The translations under genes were made by a program, and so were the position numbers. A stretch of 64,000 bases of DNA, taken from positions 50,129,585 through 50,193,584 of the forward strand of contig NC_088170.1 in NCBI RefSeq assembly GCF_028769735.1, written 5' to 3'. The first letter of the stretch is position 1. Each line of letters begins with the position of its first letter. This DNA is from Zonotrichia leucophrys gambelii. Its lineage: Eukaryota; Chordata; Aves; Passeriformes; Passerellidae. Shown piece after piece: positions 55,301 to 62,649 of this stretch. The notes under the pieces are model-generated. The model was given only the letters and a program-made list of their open reading frames with translations. It was not told the DNA's origin and made no database searches.

Positions 55301-58300
55301 TTGCCATGACTCTTGTTCAAGACCTCTGTGAATGGACTGAGCAATTGATGATTCCATGAGATCAATGTAGCGGACGACCATGGGAACAAAAATTTCTTGC
55401 AAGTGCTTGTGAAACTTTCCATTGCACAAAAGTGCTTTAAAAAATAAACAAGAGACAAAAATGTCAGACCTTTTGTTACAGGAAGAAGTGTATCTTAAAA
55501 TGTTTTGGTACACAAAGGCATTATAAGAATAAGATCTAGCTTATAAGATCTAGTAGGAAGTACAGTTCAGAAAAGATAAATGAAGTGTTCCATAAGGACA
55601 GTGTAGTCCATTTCAAATTGTCAGTGCAATGAAAAGTAGGTACATACAGAAATTCTTTACTGAACCAGAACTTTTTGCATCTTAACATTAATAATATGCT
55701 TTGCTGAATCTAAAGATTAGCAATTTTGTTCATTACTTCTACACTAAGACAGGACAAAAATACCTGAACAAAAAAAAAAAAAAAAGTATTTGAATGCCAT
55801 TCATAAGCAGTAGAATATTATCTACTTCATAGACGGGACTTACTACATGAAAAACTGCATACACATGCAAACTGAACATGCTCAAAATCTGGAAATTCAT
55901 TTGCCATCAGCCCTGCTTGTCCCTGTATTTGCCGAAGTGCTCTCTCAGCAAATCCTAACTCTTAGCACACTAATGTCCTGTCCCACCAAGACAATATATG
56001 TTTAATGTTTTGAATGTGTCTGTTCACCCTTTAATCTAGCACTGTTATAAGAACCCATGAGAGTATTCCCATGGGGATATGGAAATCACAGAAGCTCAGA
56101 CACAGAGAAGAATTTTCATGACCTTGCCAACCTTTGTTTTCTTTTGTCTGTGCTCTGTTGTTTTAAATTATTTTGTGGGTTTCTCCTCCCACTTATTCTA
56201 GCATACAGGCTTCCTGTATAATTGGATGGGCACCAAAACCACATATTGAGGAGGCTTCCTCCTCTTCCAAGGAAGAAAATCCTGGATCACAGAGCTCACC
56301 ATGGACACAATCCTTTAAAATTACAATCCCTTTTTGTTCTACTATCAATGCCACTCCATGTCTAACATGCTAAAATAATTTCTATAACTTCCAGAAACTA
56401 TTTTGCCTTCCATTCCTGAATGATGTCCAGCCCAAACTGAACTTGGGAGACATGGAGACTGTAGGGAAAATGTGCTGTCAAATTTCTGTCTCCTGTCGCT
56501 ACTTGTACTGCAAGGAGTGCCCTTGTTGCTGAATGTCTGGACACCATTTTACTTTTTTCCTTGAATAAAATGATGTGAAAACAAAAATTATTTTCTTGAA
56601 AACATCCTTGTAGAGCAATAGGAAATACTGTATCAATCACTTTTACCTGAGGAAGCAATATTATGTGATCAGCTCTCTGGTTTTGTGTAATTGCCTATCT
56701 TGCTAAGAATTTTGAAACTTTCAGCTAATTTCCAACCACTTTAGACACAGGGGTGGAGATATCAGATACATGAAGTTTTATAAAAACAGGCAGCTAGGTA
56801 GCAGGCAGAGATTATTAGGGTTTCCACTGAGAAAAAGGCAGAGGTGTAGGATCATCTCTTTATTAAACACTTGAGAATCCACCCTTGAGAGTACCTGTGA
56901 GTCCATTACAAACATGATCCATTATTTACACTGCTCCTCAAAATAATTGTTAACTAGTTAGTTCTGGCTTATTATTTCTATATCAGGAATCCAAAACAGC
57001 GTTATTTTCCTCTATTTATAATTGTCTTATATATATCCTAAAACTACAGCACCTTTCACAAGCAGCAAAAATGACTGAGGAGGATTTGGATATTATAGAA
57101 GTTGCACAGTAAACAGCTGATGAGCACTGCCTTTGAGAAACAAAAGGTTGCTAGCATCCATTTGCATATTAGACTGAGTTTTCAAGGCAACTTTGAGCTG
57201 AAAAATAACAGCAAGAATACAACTGTGCCAATTAAATCAATCTTGCTGCTTTATAGTGCACCAGTGAAGAAGTGTAATTAATCAGGCAATCACAGTTACT
57301 GGAAGGGATAAGCTCAGTGTTTTCTGAGCTCACTGCAAAAATGCTCTGCTACAAGCACTGCTCTGGGAATTACAGTAATGAAGCCTCATGGGCAGGAAGG
57401 TGACTTGTTATTTTGAAGCCAGCAAGAAATTTTAAGAAGTCACAGTCAATAAAGGTGTTCAAAAGCTGAATAATTTTCCTAACATCATGACACCAGTCTT
57501 TACAGAGAAGTGAAATTTTCCAAAATTATGCCAAGACTTATTGTCACTTTACCTCCACGGAATTCTCTCTGTATGTGGGTACACACCCACAAGAGAACTG
57601 TCGTGGATCAACAGCTCCATGAGCATTCTGTTTTCCCAGGGTTAAGGACTTGGCAGCTCTGATTTACTCATCTGGAGATCTCCATCAAGGATTAATGCAG
57701 GGCAGGGAAAGAACTCAGAGCACAGAGATAAGTGATATAGCTGATTATCATCATCAGACTCATGGCACTCTACCCTATGATTAAAATTGATCTTGCCAAA
57801 AGGTACCACCTGTGCATCAAAGCAGATGGGAAACAAGAGATCCTTGAGGAAATGCCATGCTTCAGATCCCACAACTACCATTTGTCTTCAAAGCTATGTA
57901 GCTTAATTCTCCACTGTCTTTTAAATATGGACACCTCACACCCTCTTCATATGAGCCATCATATGAGTCATGCATATTCACACAAGCAACAATAAAATGA
58001 AAGCCCATGCCAGAGCAAGGTAATGCATAGGCAATATTAAAGGAAAACAGATTATGGGAACAGAAACAGAAACCTGAACTAGATATTCTTGAAATATTGA
58101 GGAAGAAAACTATTATATTTTTTCCATGTTAGGAAACATATTAGCTGAAATATATTAAAATAGTACAAGAAAATACCAGAGATTAATCTAAAGTCTAGTT
58201 ATTCAGTACTGGAATGAGGTTTCATCTCCAACAGTAGGAAATGAATCTGCTGTGCCTGTGTACCACAGAAGCAGAGAGGTTTCTATTGCTTTTACTAATA

Positions 58301-61300
58301 CAGGCACATCTCAGGGGCTTTCCTAGAGTCAGCATGTCATGCTGTCCTCAAGAGCTTCTGCAGAATCCAAGGCAGGCAAGCATCACACAGATTAACATGA
58401 GTCTCCTTTCCCTTGACAAAATTGTTACTCTGTCAGAGAGTCTGTAATTATTCTGCTCTTAATTGGATCCTACTGAAAAGATAACCGGAATTTTCTGGAA
58501 TATTTTAAAATCCAAAATAAGAAAGAGTATATTTCAAGAAGTAAATATCCTTGAGGGCCCAGATTATATTTCTAGCAACTGAAACTCAACCAATGACATG
58601 TGAAAAGAAAGTTTATATTCCTGTTCATTTGCTGTTTATATTCTGCCTCCACAGAGAATTTCTTAATTAGCTAGTTAAATTGCAGTAAAAATTGCAAGTG
58701 TTCCAAATTAAATGGAAATGATCTTGTATTTTTAGATATAAGTCATATTTTAAAAGTGAAATTTAGAGGTTTGCTTTGTGAAAGCAAGGTTAAAATTTAT
58801 TTGAACTTTACAAGATAGAGTGACATAAACAGGTTATAGCACAATTTACGTTCGTGTAAAAGTCCCATTAGGAAAAATGATTATTGAATATTCTGTAAAG
58901 GAATAATGCAGCTTAACTCTCAGTATCAGTAACCAAGACAGGTAGCTGTATATCTATTTATGATTTCAAAGCAGTTCCTAATAGGACTGAGCCCTGATGT
59001 GAGAAAAGATACCCTCCACAATGAATGAGAAGTGTAAGGTTTGAGGTATTGGGGTGGGTATACAGTTTGCTCTGATTACCTTAAATCCAAGTTGCTTTCT
59101 AACTCTATCCTCTAGTTTAAGATAGGGTACAATTATTTTACACAAATTCTAGTCCAAAAGTGGTACACACTCTGTACAAAGCAAGAAGGTGATGATTCTG
59201 TCTTTGGTGGTGCTTGCCACTGCTACTAACAACAATAGTGGAAAAAAGTGTATCAGAGAATTCCTGTTTGAGGTCAATAACCATAATTATGGCAATGGCT
59301 TTCAAAAGGCTAACACTCAACATGCTGCTTTTTCTGAATCAGCTTCATCAGACTCTGCCCTTCAGAGCAGGTGCACAGACATTCCACTGAGTAATACTTG
59401 AAGGAGAATGAAGATTATGAGTCACCTTTATAACACCCCTGGTTTTGACAGGTTCATGCCAAGATAGCAATGCAACAATGCTGAGCAATAGCGCAGGACA
59501 AAGTGTCGGTAAGTGACATTTGTAGAGAAAACTTGGTAAGAAAATGATCAGAATACTGAATATAGAGTTGGAAAACTTCTACAACCAAAATATAGACACT
59601 TCATCCGACTAGGCATATGCCACTAAAAATATCCCTCACACCATGTTAAATTAAGAGGAATTAATAGGTCTGTCTTTTGGGCACTAAAACCCAGATTAAT
59701 CTGAATAATTAAACAACTACAGAATGTAAGTTGCCCTCTAAAGCAGGCCTCTTCAAACACAATTTATAGGCTCTGTGGAAGAAAAGTAACATAGTCATTA
59801 CAGAAAATAAGATACAATCCTGGGACAACTATGTTCTTCTTCCCCTTATGAATATCTAATTTTGGAAAAAATAATTTTGCTGTCCTAGAGAGATGTTGAG
59901 TACTCTATTGGTGGACAGTCTGCAAAGCTTTACAGAGTCGGGCATAATTGTGTGTGGACAATAGCAACTCTGGAGATCATTAAAATGTATACTATAAAAG
60001 CAGCTATAACATTTTTTTCAAATATTTACAATTTGAAAAAACACAAGGAGTTTATCTTCAATCTATTATTCATCTCCACAGTGAATGTAATTTTTTAATT
60101 CACTTTTTGTAGTTAGCAGAGAGATGTTAGATGTTAGCAGTTAGATGTTCCCATGAGAGCTGTTCTCTCAAGAGAACAGCTGAAATATTTTACAAGATGG
60201 GAAGATCATCCTCCTCCTTCCCTACCTCTGTTCTTTACAGTTTTTCAGTTAGACTAAATGGGAATGCAATAGCTGATGTGCTCTTCCTTGTGGAATAAGA
60301 TCAGAAAAAATGGAGAGTCTTAAGGTGACACAAAATGGACTCTTTCATGAAAGAAATGAGAAGCTTCAGTCAGGACTTCCCCATCCTCCCCTCTCTTCAT
60401 AAAAAAATAATACACCATATTGGAAAATGCATTTTTTCTCATTGTTAATTGAATGCCGACTTTGAAGTATTCGTCTTGAATCTTGTACAATGTTTTTTGC
60501 ACAGTTTAAAATAGCACCTTCAGTATTATTTGAATATGAATTTTCATTATCTCACAGTTTTTTTTATTATACTTTAGTTTTGTAGTTGCAAAAATAGTTT
60601 TACATGCAAGTTTTCTTTAATGCTGTAAAATGTAAGACTGTTTCTTTATTGTTAGGAGTTCTCTCATGTCAGGTTTATGTGAAAACTGATTCATGCACCA
60701 AAGATTTAGAGCTCATTTAATGCTCTCAAGATAGAATAACATGCAGGTGTCAGTCCTCCAAATTTCAGTGAAGATTAACCTAATATGCAATATGGTGACC
60801 TAACTGTTCTTCATTTGAAAGAAGTCTGAAAAGTAATCTCTGATATAGCCAGAGAGTGAGAATAACCCAGTGGGATTTCCACCTCTTCATTTCCTAATGA
60901 GTTTTTTGATAATGAGAGGTGACTTTGCCAGTCACTGTGGGCTCTATTATGGCTAATTTACTCCACTTCACTCTCCTTGTTAATTATTAACACTAGCCTT
61001 TTTATCCTCATGAGACCACATTCCAGTTTTTCCCTCTTTAGATTTTTTTTCTAAATATATCTTTATGAAGGTGATAGTTTTCAGGAAAAGATTTCCACTT
61101 AGGGTAAAGTCAGAATTATTTGAAAAACTGTAAATTTTATTATATAAGCATGGGAAGCTCTTGCTAATGCTTTTAATGCAGTTAAAAGGTGAAAAGGCTG
61201 TTAATTAAAGAATGAGCACTGAGGTATGTTCCACTTGGGAATCACTTCTTGGTAGAATGGTCACTTGCCACTTGCTAACATGTCCACTGATTAATAGGTG

Positions 61301-62649
61301 ACTAATTTCCATGGTTTCTTTCCAGTAGTTCTGGGAAAAAAAAAAGTGTGTAATTTTCCAGATGGTTTTCACCTGCCAGAAACTGTCATTTAATATATCT
61401 GTTACCATTAGGGAATTACTGAAATTGGTATACAGGTGTGATATTTCATACAACAGTTGTTTCATGTCCTTCAGTTAAAGTTTTACAATATTTGTAAGAG
61501 TTGCTTTAACATGGAAGTTTTCATAAAATGTCTTTCTTAAGCCTATTCTAGCAACTTAGCATTATTGTCCACTTAATCTTTTAAGGAAAGAAAAATCAGC
61601 AGCCTATTAGCAATCCCTTCTATGTGAGGACAACCCTTGTTTGTTCCTAACACTTCTCTAAGTCTGGAACCAAAGCTCAAAGGAACACAAATGACACAAC
61701 AATAAAGTTAAAACTGGTGTCACAAATCCTTCTTGTAAGACTGCTTTAAAATATATACACAGTTTTCAGAAACCAAAGAATTGTTTTAAGAGCATGAACC
61801 ATCACAACTAGAGATGTGCTTCCTTAACTGAAAATGTATGATGGTAGGAAAATAGGCTGAATATCCCACCTGAATACAGACTTCAGATTTTTAATCTGGA
61901 TTTTAGATGATGAGACACCACTTAAAGTAGTGCACAATCCACCTTTCAGGAGCCCAGCTCTTCTGAGATCTGCAGCAGGATTGAAAATTCCTGCATCCTC
62001 TTCAGCAACCTCAATTGCCATCATGGTGATTTTAATAAGTTTCTGAAGTTGCAGTTTGCCCAACAATGGATCCAAACAGAACATCTGTTGTGTGCATTTT
62101 ATTCCATTCATGCTGACACTACTATACCTTTATAGACATAACTAGTGTGAAAGAAGTTTAGAAGGAAATATGAACTAGAACTTTATTTAAGCAATACAGA
62201 TTAAATGCAAGCTATCAAAACCTCTTACACTACTTGTACATAATTGATTCAAAACTGAGTAATTTGTGAATACCAAGTGGTTAATGCACTGCCTGAATAA
62301 GGAGTGAAATGGTGCAAGGCTAGAGAGAAACTGCTCAGCTTGCAGGAAATGGAACATCAGGGCATGTATCATAAAAAACAGGCACTGTCACTTTTATTTT
62401 GAGCATTGTCCTGTTTGGAAACACATTTCTAAGGTGTGGATACATTGAAAAATCTTATGCAAACAGTATGTAAACAAAAAATAAGATCTTACTGTCATTT
62501 CTGAGGGCATTATTCAGCAGCTGGAAAAGTGGGAAGCTGTCCCAGGAGTCTTGTGGCTGTGCCTCAAGCGCTGAATCCATGTCAACAGAATACAGAGACA
62601 AAAACTTCTCTGCATGCTCAGCCAACAGTTCAGGCCACCAAGCGAATGC
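7186..62649 (-). CDS. CADPS2: CADPS2 3' part: calcium-dependent secretion activator 2, C-terminal 437 residues over 12 exons (partial gene)
   Basis: CAPS proteins are cytosolic factors that bind PIP2 and SNAREs and prime dense-core vesicles for calcium-triggered exocytosis of neuropeptides and neurotrophins. Twelve minus-strand exons (62493-62649, 55293-55434, 55044-55163, 46674-46829, 44861-45008, 43825-43839, 41040-41114, 37564-37647, 37417-37449, 27780-27887, 11093-11197, 7186-7356) total 1314 nt, keep phase at every junction and end in TGA. All introns are GT-AG. The peptide runs from [16 protein letters not shown] to MKDSDEEEG and covers the C-terminal half of the MUN/MHD1 region, a Pro-rich linker and the vesicle-association tail. 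The C2 and PH domains and the start codon lie beyond the right edge. The tail DSDEEEG fits CADPS2; the paralogue CADPS ends in a longer Asp/Glu run as I remember it. The family is about 1300 residues, so this is roughly the last third. Family is very sure; paralogue fairly sure. Confidence 0.93.
9675..9710. repeat. Perfect 10-bp inverted repeat at the CR1 5' edge
   Basis: GGTAGCTATC (9675-9684) and GATAGCTACC (9701-9710) with a 16-base spacer. The right arm lies at the start of the CR1 copy. Confidence 0.7.
9701..9996 (+). mobile_element. CR1 LINE 3' fragment, plus strand
   Basis: It matches the avian CR1 3' end: GGACTTTTTACAAGGGCATG near 9719, GAGGGTGGTGAGGCACTGGA near 9813, GTCCCTGCCCATGGCAGAGG near 9927 and CCTTCCAACCCAAACCATTT at its end. 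It is 5' truncated, as usual for CR1, and antisense to CADPS2. Small differences suggest moderate age. Confidence 0.93.
11093..11197 (-). CDS. CADPS2: CADPS2 exon (2nd from the 3' end): [14 protein letters not shown]...IKIVK
   Basis: This exon has 105 nt in phase 0/0. The acceptor is cttttcag before CAATGG and the donor is gtaaat. It encodes 35 residues, [19 protein letters not shown] and [14 protein letters not shown], a conserved CAPS C-terminal helix pair. Confidence 0.95.
13979..14003. repeat. (CAA)n microsatellite
   Basis: About seven CAA units on the plus strand, ending in AATTGC. Confidence 0.85.
14815..15060. promoter_or_regulatory. Candidate regulatory segment in the intron (weak)
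   Basis: A local rise in GC and CpG (CAACGGGGCTCGGCGCAGC, CCCCTCGCCCCGCTCCCAGC) inside a long AT-rich intron. It does not match CR1 or any repeat I know. It could be a small CpG island, an enhancer or an unknown repeat. Confidence 0.25.
18209..18633 (-). mobile_element. CR1 LINE 3' fragment, minus strand
   Basis: It starts at TAGAATCATAGAATGGTTTG (the CR1 3' terminus in reverse) and continues through CAACTTGTTCCAATGCCTCA near 18358, CTTCCCCAGGCTGAACAACC near 18550 and ATCCTTGTGGCCCTT at the 5' end. It is about 425 bases and has the same sense as CADPS2. Confidence 0.94.
21690..22140. promoter_or_regulatory. Candidate conserved noncoding element in the intron
   Basis: Dense developmental-type motifs: TAATTA at 21760, 21774 and 22028, CTTTGAT at 21841 and ATGCAAAGATGCG near 22075. 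Composition is balanced, with no repeats and no open frame. Introns of genes beside developmental regulators such as FEZF1 often hold their enhancers. Inference only. Confidence 0.35.
24990..25260. promoter_or_regulatory. Candidate conserved noncoding element in the intron
   Basis: A non-repetitive stretch with TTATGCACATAAC near 25109, TCACTCGGTCACCC near 25141 and GCCCGGGATCAAGTCAGTG near 25177. CpG retained in an AT-rich intron is unusual. Conservation was not tested. Confidence 0.28.
27780..27887 (-). CDS. CADPS2: CADPS2 exon (3rd from the 3' end): [16 protein letters not shown]...KLFD
   Basis: This exon has 108 nt in phase 0/0. The acceptor is ttcacag before AAACCA and the donor is gtaagt. 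It encodes 36 residues including [20 protein letters not shown] and [11 protein letters not shown], within the C-terminal region of CAPS linked to dense-core vesicle association. It lies between two very long introns (9.5 and 16.6 kb). Confidence 0.95.
28892..28970. repeat. 10-bp perfect hairpin followed by a 20-base tandem duplication
   Basis: TAACGTTCTT (28892-28901) pairs with AAGAACGTTA (28911-28920) across 9 bases. TATAGTATTATAG then occurs at 28938 and again at 28958, a period of 20. Confidence 0.75.
31001..31019. repeat. (AAAC)n simple repeat
   Basis: Four to five AAAC units on the plus strand. Confidence 0.8.
35374..35410. repeat. (GAA)n purine-rich tract
   Basis: An imperfect GAA/AAGA run on the plus strand, so pyrimidine-rich in the CADPS2 transcript sense. 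Confidence 0.8.
37417..37449 (-). CDS. CADPS2: CADPS2 33-nt exon (4th from the 3' end): [11 protein letters not shown]
   Basis: A small exon of 33 nt in phase 0/0. The acceptor is ctaaag before GTAAAA and the donor is gtaagt. It encodes [11 protein letters not shown], which joins SLVSFT to KPGMDLAD exactly as in the CAPS family. Confidence 0.92.
37450..37563 (-). other. CADPS2: CADPS2 short intron (114 bases)
   Basis: GT-AG intron between the 84-nt and 33-nt exons, near the lower limit for vertebrate introns. Confidence 0.9.
37564..37647 (-). CDS. CADPS2: CADPS2 exon (5th from the 3' end): [19 protein letters not shown]
   Basis: This exon has 84 nt in phase 0/0 and encodes 28 residues including [19 protein letters not shown] and FFSSLVSFT. 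The true acceptor is cctccag before GTTGTT; a second AG nine bases further in would break the frame. The donor is gtaagt. The intron to the next exon is only 114 bases. Confidence 0.93.
37648..41039 (-). other. CADPS2: CADPS2 intron (3.4 kb)
   Basis: Ordinary AT-rich intron with no CR1 copy or gene recognised. A frame at 39475-39696 on the plus strand has no family resemblance. Confidence 0.8.
41040..41114 (-). CDS. CADPS2: CADPS2 exon (6th from the 3' end): [18 protein letters not shown]
   Basis: This exon has 75 nt in phase 0/0. The acceptor is aattacag before CAACAA and the donor is gtaaaa. It encodes 25 residues, [18 protein letters not shown] then ISLLVSK, a near-invariant amphipathic helix of CAPS proteins. 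Confidence 0.94.
41115..43824 (-). other. CADPS2: CADPS2 intron (2.7 kb) with a CR1 copy
   Basis: AT-rich. It contains the CR1 fragment at 43158-43350 and T-rich tracts near 42745-42800. The sequence at 43350-43560, beside the CR1, is GC-richer and not identified. Confidence 0.8.
43158..43350 (-). mobile_element. Young-looking CR1 LINE 3' fragment, minus strand
   Basis: It contains ATCACAGAATTTCTAGGTTG near 43176, GAGACCTTTAAGATCATCGA near 43199 and CACCACCTCCCTGGG near 43308. It is close to a CR1 3' end I know from songbird genomes and is less diverged than the other copies here. The 5' limit is approximate. The ATCACAGAATC terminal motif is partly duplicated at 43158-43186. Confidence 0.9.
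43825..43839 (-). CDS. CADPS2: CADPS2 15-nt microexon (FASQW)
   Basis: The 15 nt TTTGCTAGTCAATGG are flanked by catgaaccag and a perfect gtaagt, phase 0 on both sides. They encode FASQW, which fits between GGQE (exon 44861-45008) and QQYHSKIDD (exon 41040-41114). From memory the paralogue CADPS has a similar five-residue FAKMW at the same place before QYHSKID, which supports a real exon. Skipping it would leave the frame intact, so alternative use is possible. Confidence 0.82.
43840..44860 (-). other. CADPS2: CADPS2 intron (1.0 kb) upstream of the microexon
   Basis: Nothing beyond ordinary intronic DNA was seen. A frame at 44393-44734 on the minus strand has no family resemblance. Confidence 0.8.
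44861..45008 (-). CDS. CADPS2: CADPS2 exon (8th from the 3' end): [10 protein letters not shown]...LDGGQE
   Basis: This exon has 148 nt: one base completes an Arg codon, then there are 49 codons ending in phase 0. The acceptor is aaacag before AACAAG and the donor is gtaagt. It encodes [20 protein letters not shown] and [19 protein letters not shown], then GGQE. It is followed by the microexon at 43825-43839. Confidence 0.94.
45009..46673 (-). other. CADPS2: CADPS2 intron (1.7 kb)
   Basis: Very AT-rich, with no repeat or gene recognised. Confidence 0.8.
46674..46829 (-). CDS. CADPS2: CADPS2 exon (9th from the 3' end): [11 protein letters not shown]...MIEACVKR
   Basis: This exon has 156 nt, phase 1 in and 2 left over. 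The acceptor is cttatag before CAATGG and the donor is gtacag. It encodes [20 protein letters not shown] and [20 protein letters not shown], a strongly conserved CAPS MHD1-region segment. The open frame runs on into the intron on both sides, but only this part matches the family. Confidence 0.94.
47690..47733. repeat. 24-base tandem duplication
   Basis: ATTCAGATCCAAACAGTTTA occurs at 47690 and again at 47714, a period of 24. Confidence 0.85.
47953..48245. repeat. 44-base minisatellite, about 6.7 copies
   Basis: Units start at 47953, 47997, 48041, 48085, 48129, 48173 and 48217. Each begins GGGGCAGTG or similar and ends CCCAGCCCATGCTCA or CCACCTTCA. The last unit lost 15 bases. Units differ by substitutions. 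The array is GC-rich inside an AT-rich intron. Confidence 0.93.
48246..48570. other. GC-rich flank of the minisatellite, unidentified
   Basis: GC-rich, CpG-poor sequence (CACAGCCCCGGGCCAGGC near 48392). Frames here have no family likeness. It is possibly an old mobile element in which the minisatellite arose. Confidence 0.35.
49088..49139. repeat. Two overlapping perfect hairpins
   Basis: TTTCATCATCAT (49088-49099) pairs with ATGATGATGAAA (49103-49114) over a 3-base loop. AAATGGTTAA (49112-49121) pairs with TTAACCATTT (49130-49139) over an 8-base loop. They share AAA. Confidence 0.85.
49228..49267. repeat. (ATAAATGTAT)n tandem repeat
   Basis: Period 10, about 3.5 units on the plus strand. 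Confidence 0.85.
51669..51683. repeat. Poly(A) tract after a short CA run
   Basis: ACACACAC followed by about 15 A on the plus strand. Confidence 0.8.
52962..52983. repeat. 22-base poly(T) tract
   Basis: Uninterrupted T on the plus strand, so A in transcript sense. The sequence beside it shows no known retroposed gene. Confidence 0.85.
53985..54246 (+). mobile_element. Old, diverged CR1 LINE 3' fragment, plus strand
   Basis: It shows CR1 3' landmarks with many changes: CCATTGGAATAATCCCCCCA near 54083, GGACAGGGCACTAGGCCTTC near 54151, TTTTGCCAAGAAAAGTTGAT near 54180 and GATGATCCTTGAGATCCCTT near 54203, ending TATTCTTTGATTGCA. The 5' limit is uncertain. Confidence 0.82.
55044..55163 (-). CDS. 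CADPS2: CADPS2 exon (10th from the 3' end): proline-rich linker
   Basis: This exon has 120 nt in phase 1/2. The acceptor is ttcacag before GAGCAT, and the donor is a weaker gtgtgt. It encodes a Leu-Pro-rich linker with [20 protein letters not shown] followed by [14 protein letters not shown] paralogues carry a similar run of LP/NLP units here, which probably forms an extended segment between helical bundles. The frame stays open past the donor, but only splicing to 46829 restores the conserved YDST-NG junction. Confidence 0.92.
55164..55292 (-). other. CADPS2: CADPS2 short intron (129 bases)
   Basis: GT-AG intron between the exons at 55293 and 55044, holding only AT-rich sequence. Confidence 0.9.
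55293..55434 (-). CDS. CADPS2: CADPS2 exon (11th from the 3' end): [11 protein letters not shown]...QESWQPV
   Basis: This exon has 142 nt, with two bases completing the previous codon and two left over. The acceptor is tttaaag before CACTTT and the donor is gtaagt. It encodes [20 protein letters not shown] and the helix [20 protein letters not shown], hallmarks of the CAPS MUN region. It is separated from the next exon by only 129 bases. Confidence 0.93.
57060..57400. promoter_or_regulatory. Candidate conserved noncoding element in the intron
   Basis: It contains the POU octamer ATTTGCAT (57160-57167), CAATTAAATCAATCTTG near 57230 and GTGTAATTAATCAGGCAATCA near 57273, with balanced composition and no repeats. 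Inference only. Confidence 0.3.
60158..60181. repeat. 11-bp perfect hairpin
   Basis: AGCTGTTCTCT (60158-60168) pairs with AGAGAACAGCT (60171-60181) over a 2-base loop. Short GTTAGCAG/TTAGATGTT duplications lie just before it (60112-60149). Confidence 0.75.
62493..62649 (-). CDS. CADPS2: CADPS2 exon (12th from the 3' end): WWPEL...LLNNALRND
   Basis: This exon has 157 nt, starts in phase 0 and leaves one base. The acceptor is tttgcag before GCATTC and the donor is gtaaga. It encodes 52 residues including [20 protein letters not shown] and [14 protein letters not shown], a conserved CAPS MUN-domain segment. It is the most 5' exon of the gene that I can find here; nothing between 62650 and 64000 looks like the preceding exon. 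Confidence 0.92.

Larger units (their letters stand above)
55435..62492 (-). other. CADPS2: CADPS2 intron (7.1 kb)
   Basis: AT-rich. It holds a candidate regulatory segment (57060-57400), a hairpin (60158-60181) and an isolated 95-codon frame (61824-62111). No CR1 was recognised. Confidence 0.85.

Noticed and set aside
7357..62492. Nested genes such as RNF133/RNF148, known in a mammalian CADPS2 intron
   Set aside because: No RING-finger or PA-domain frame was seen on either strand in these introns.
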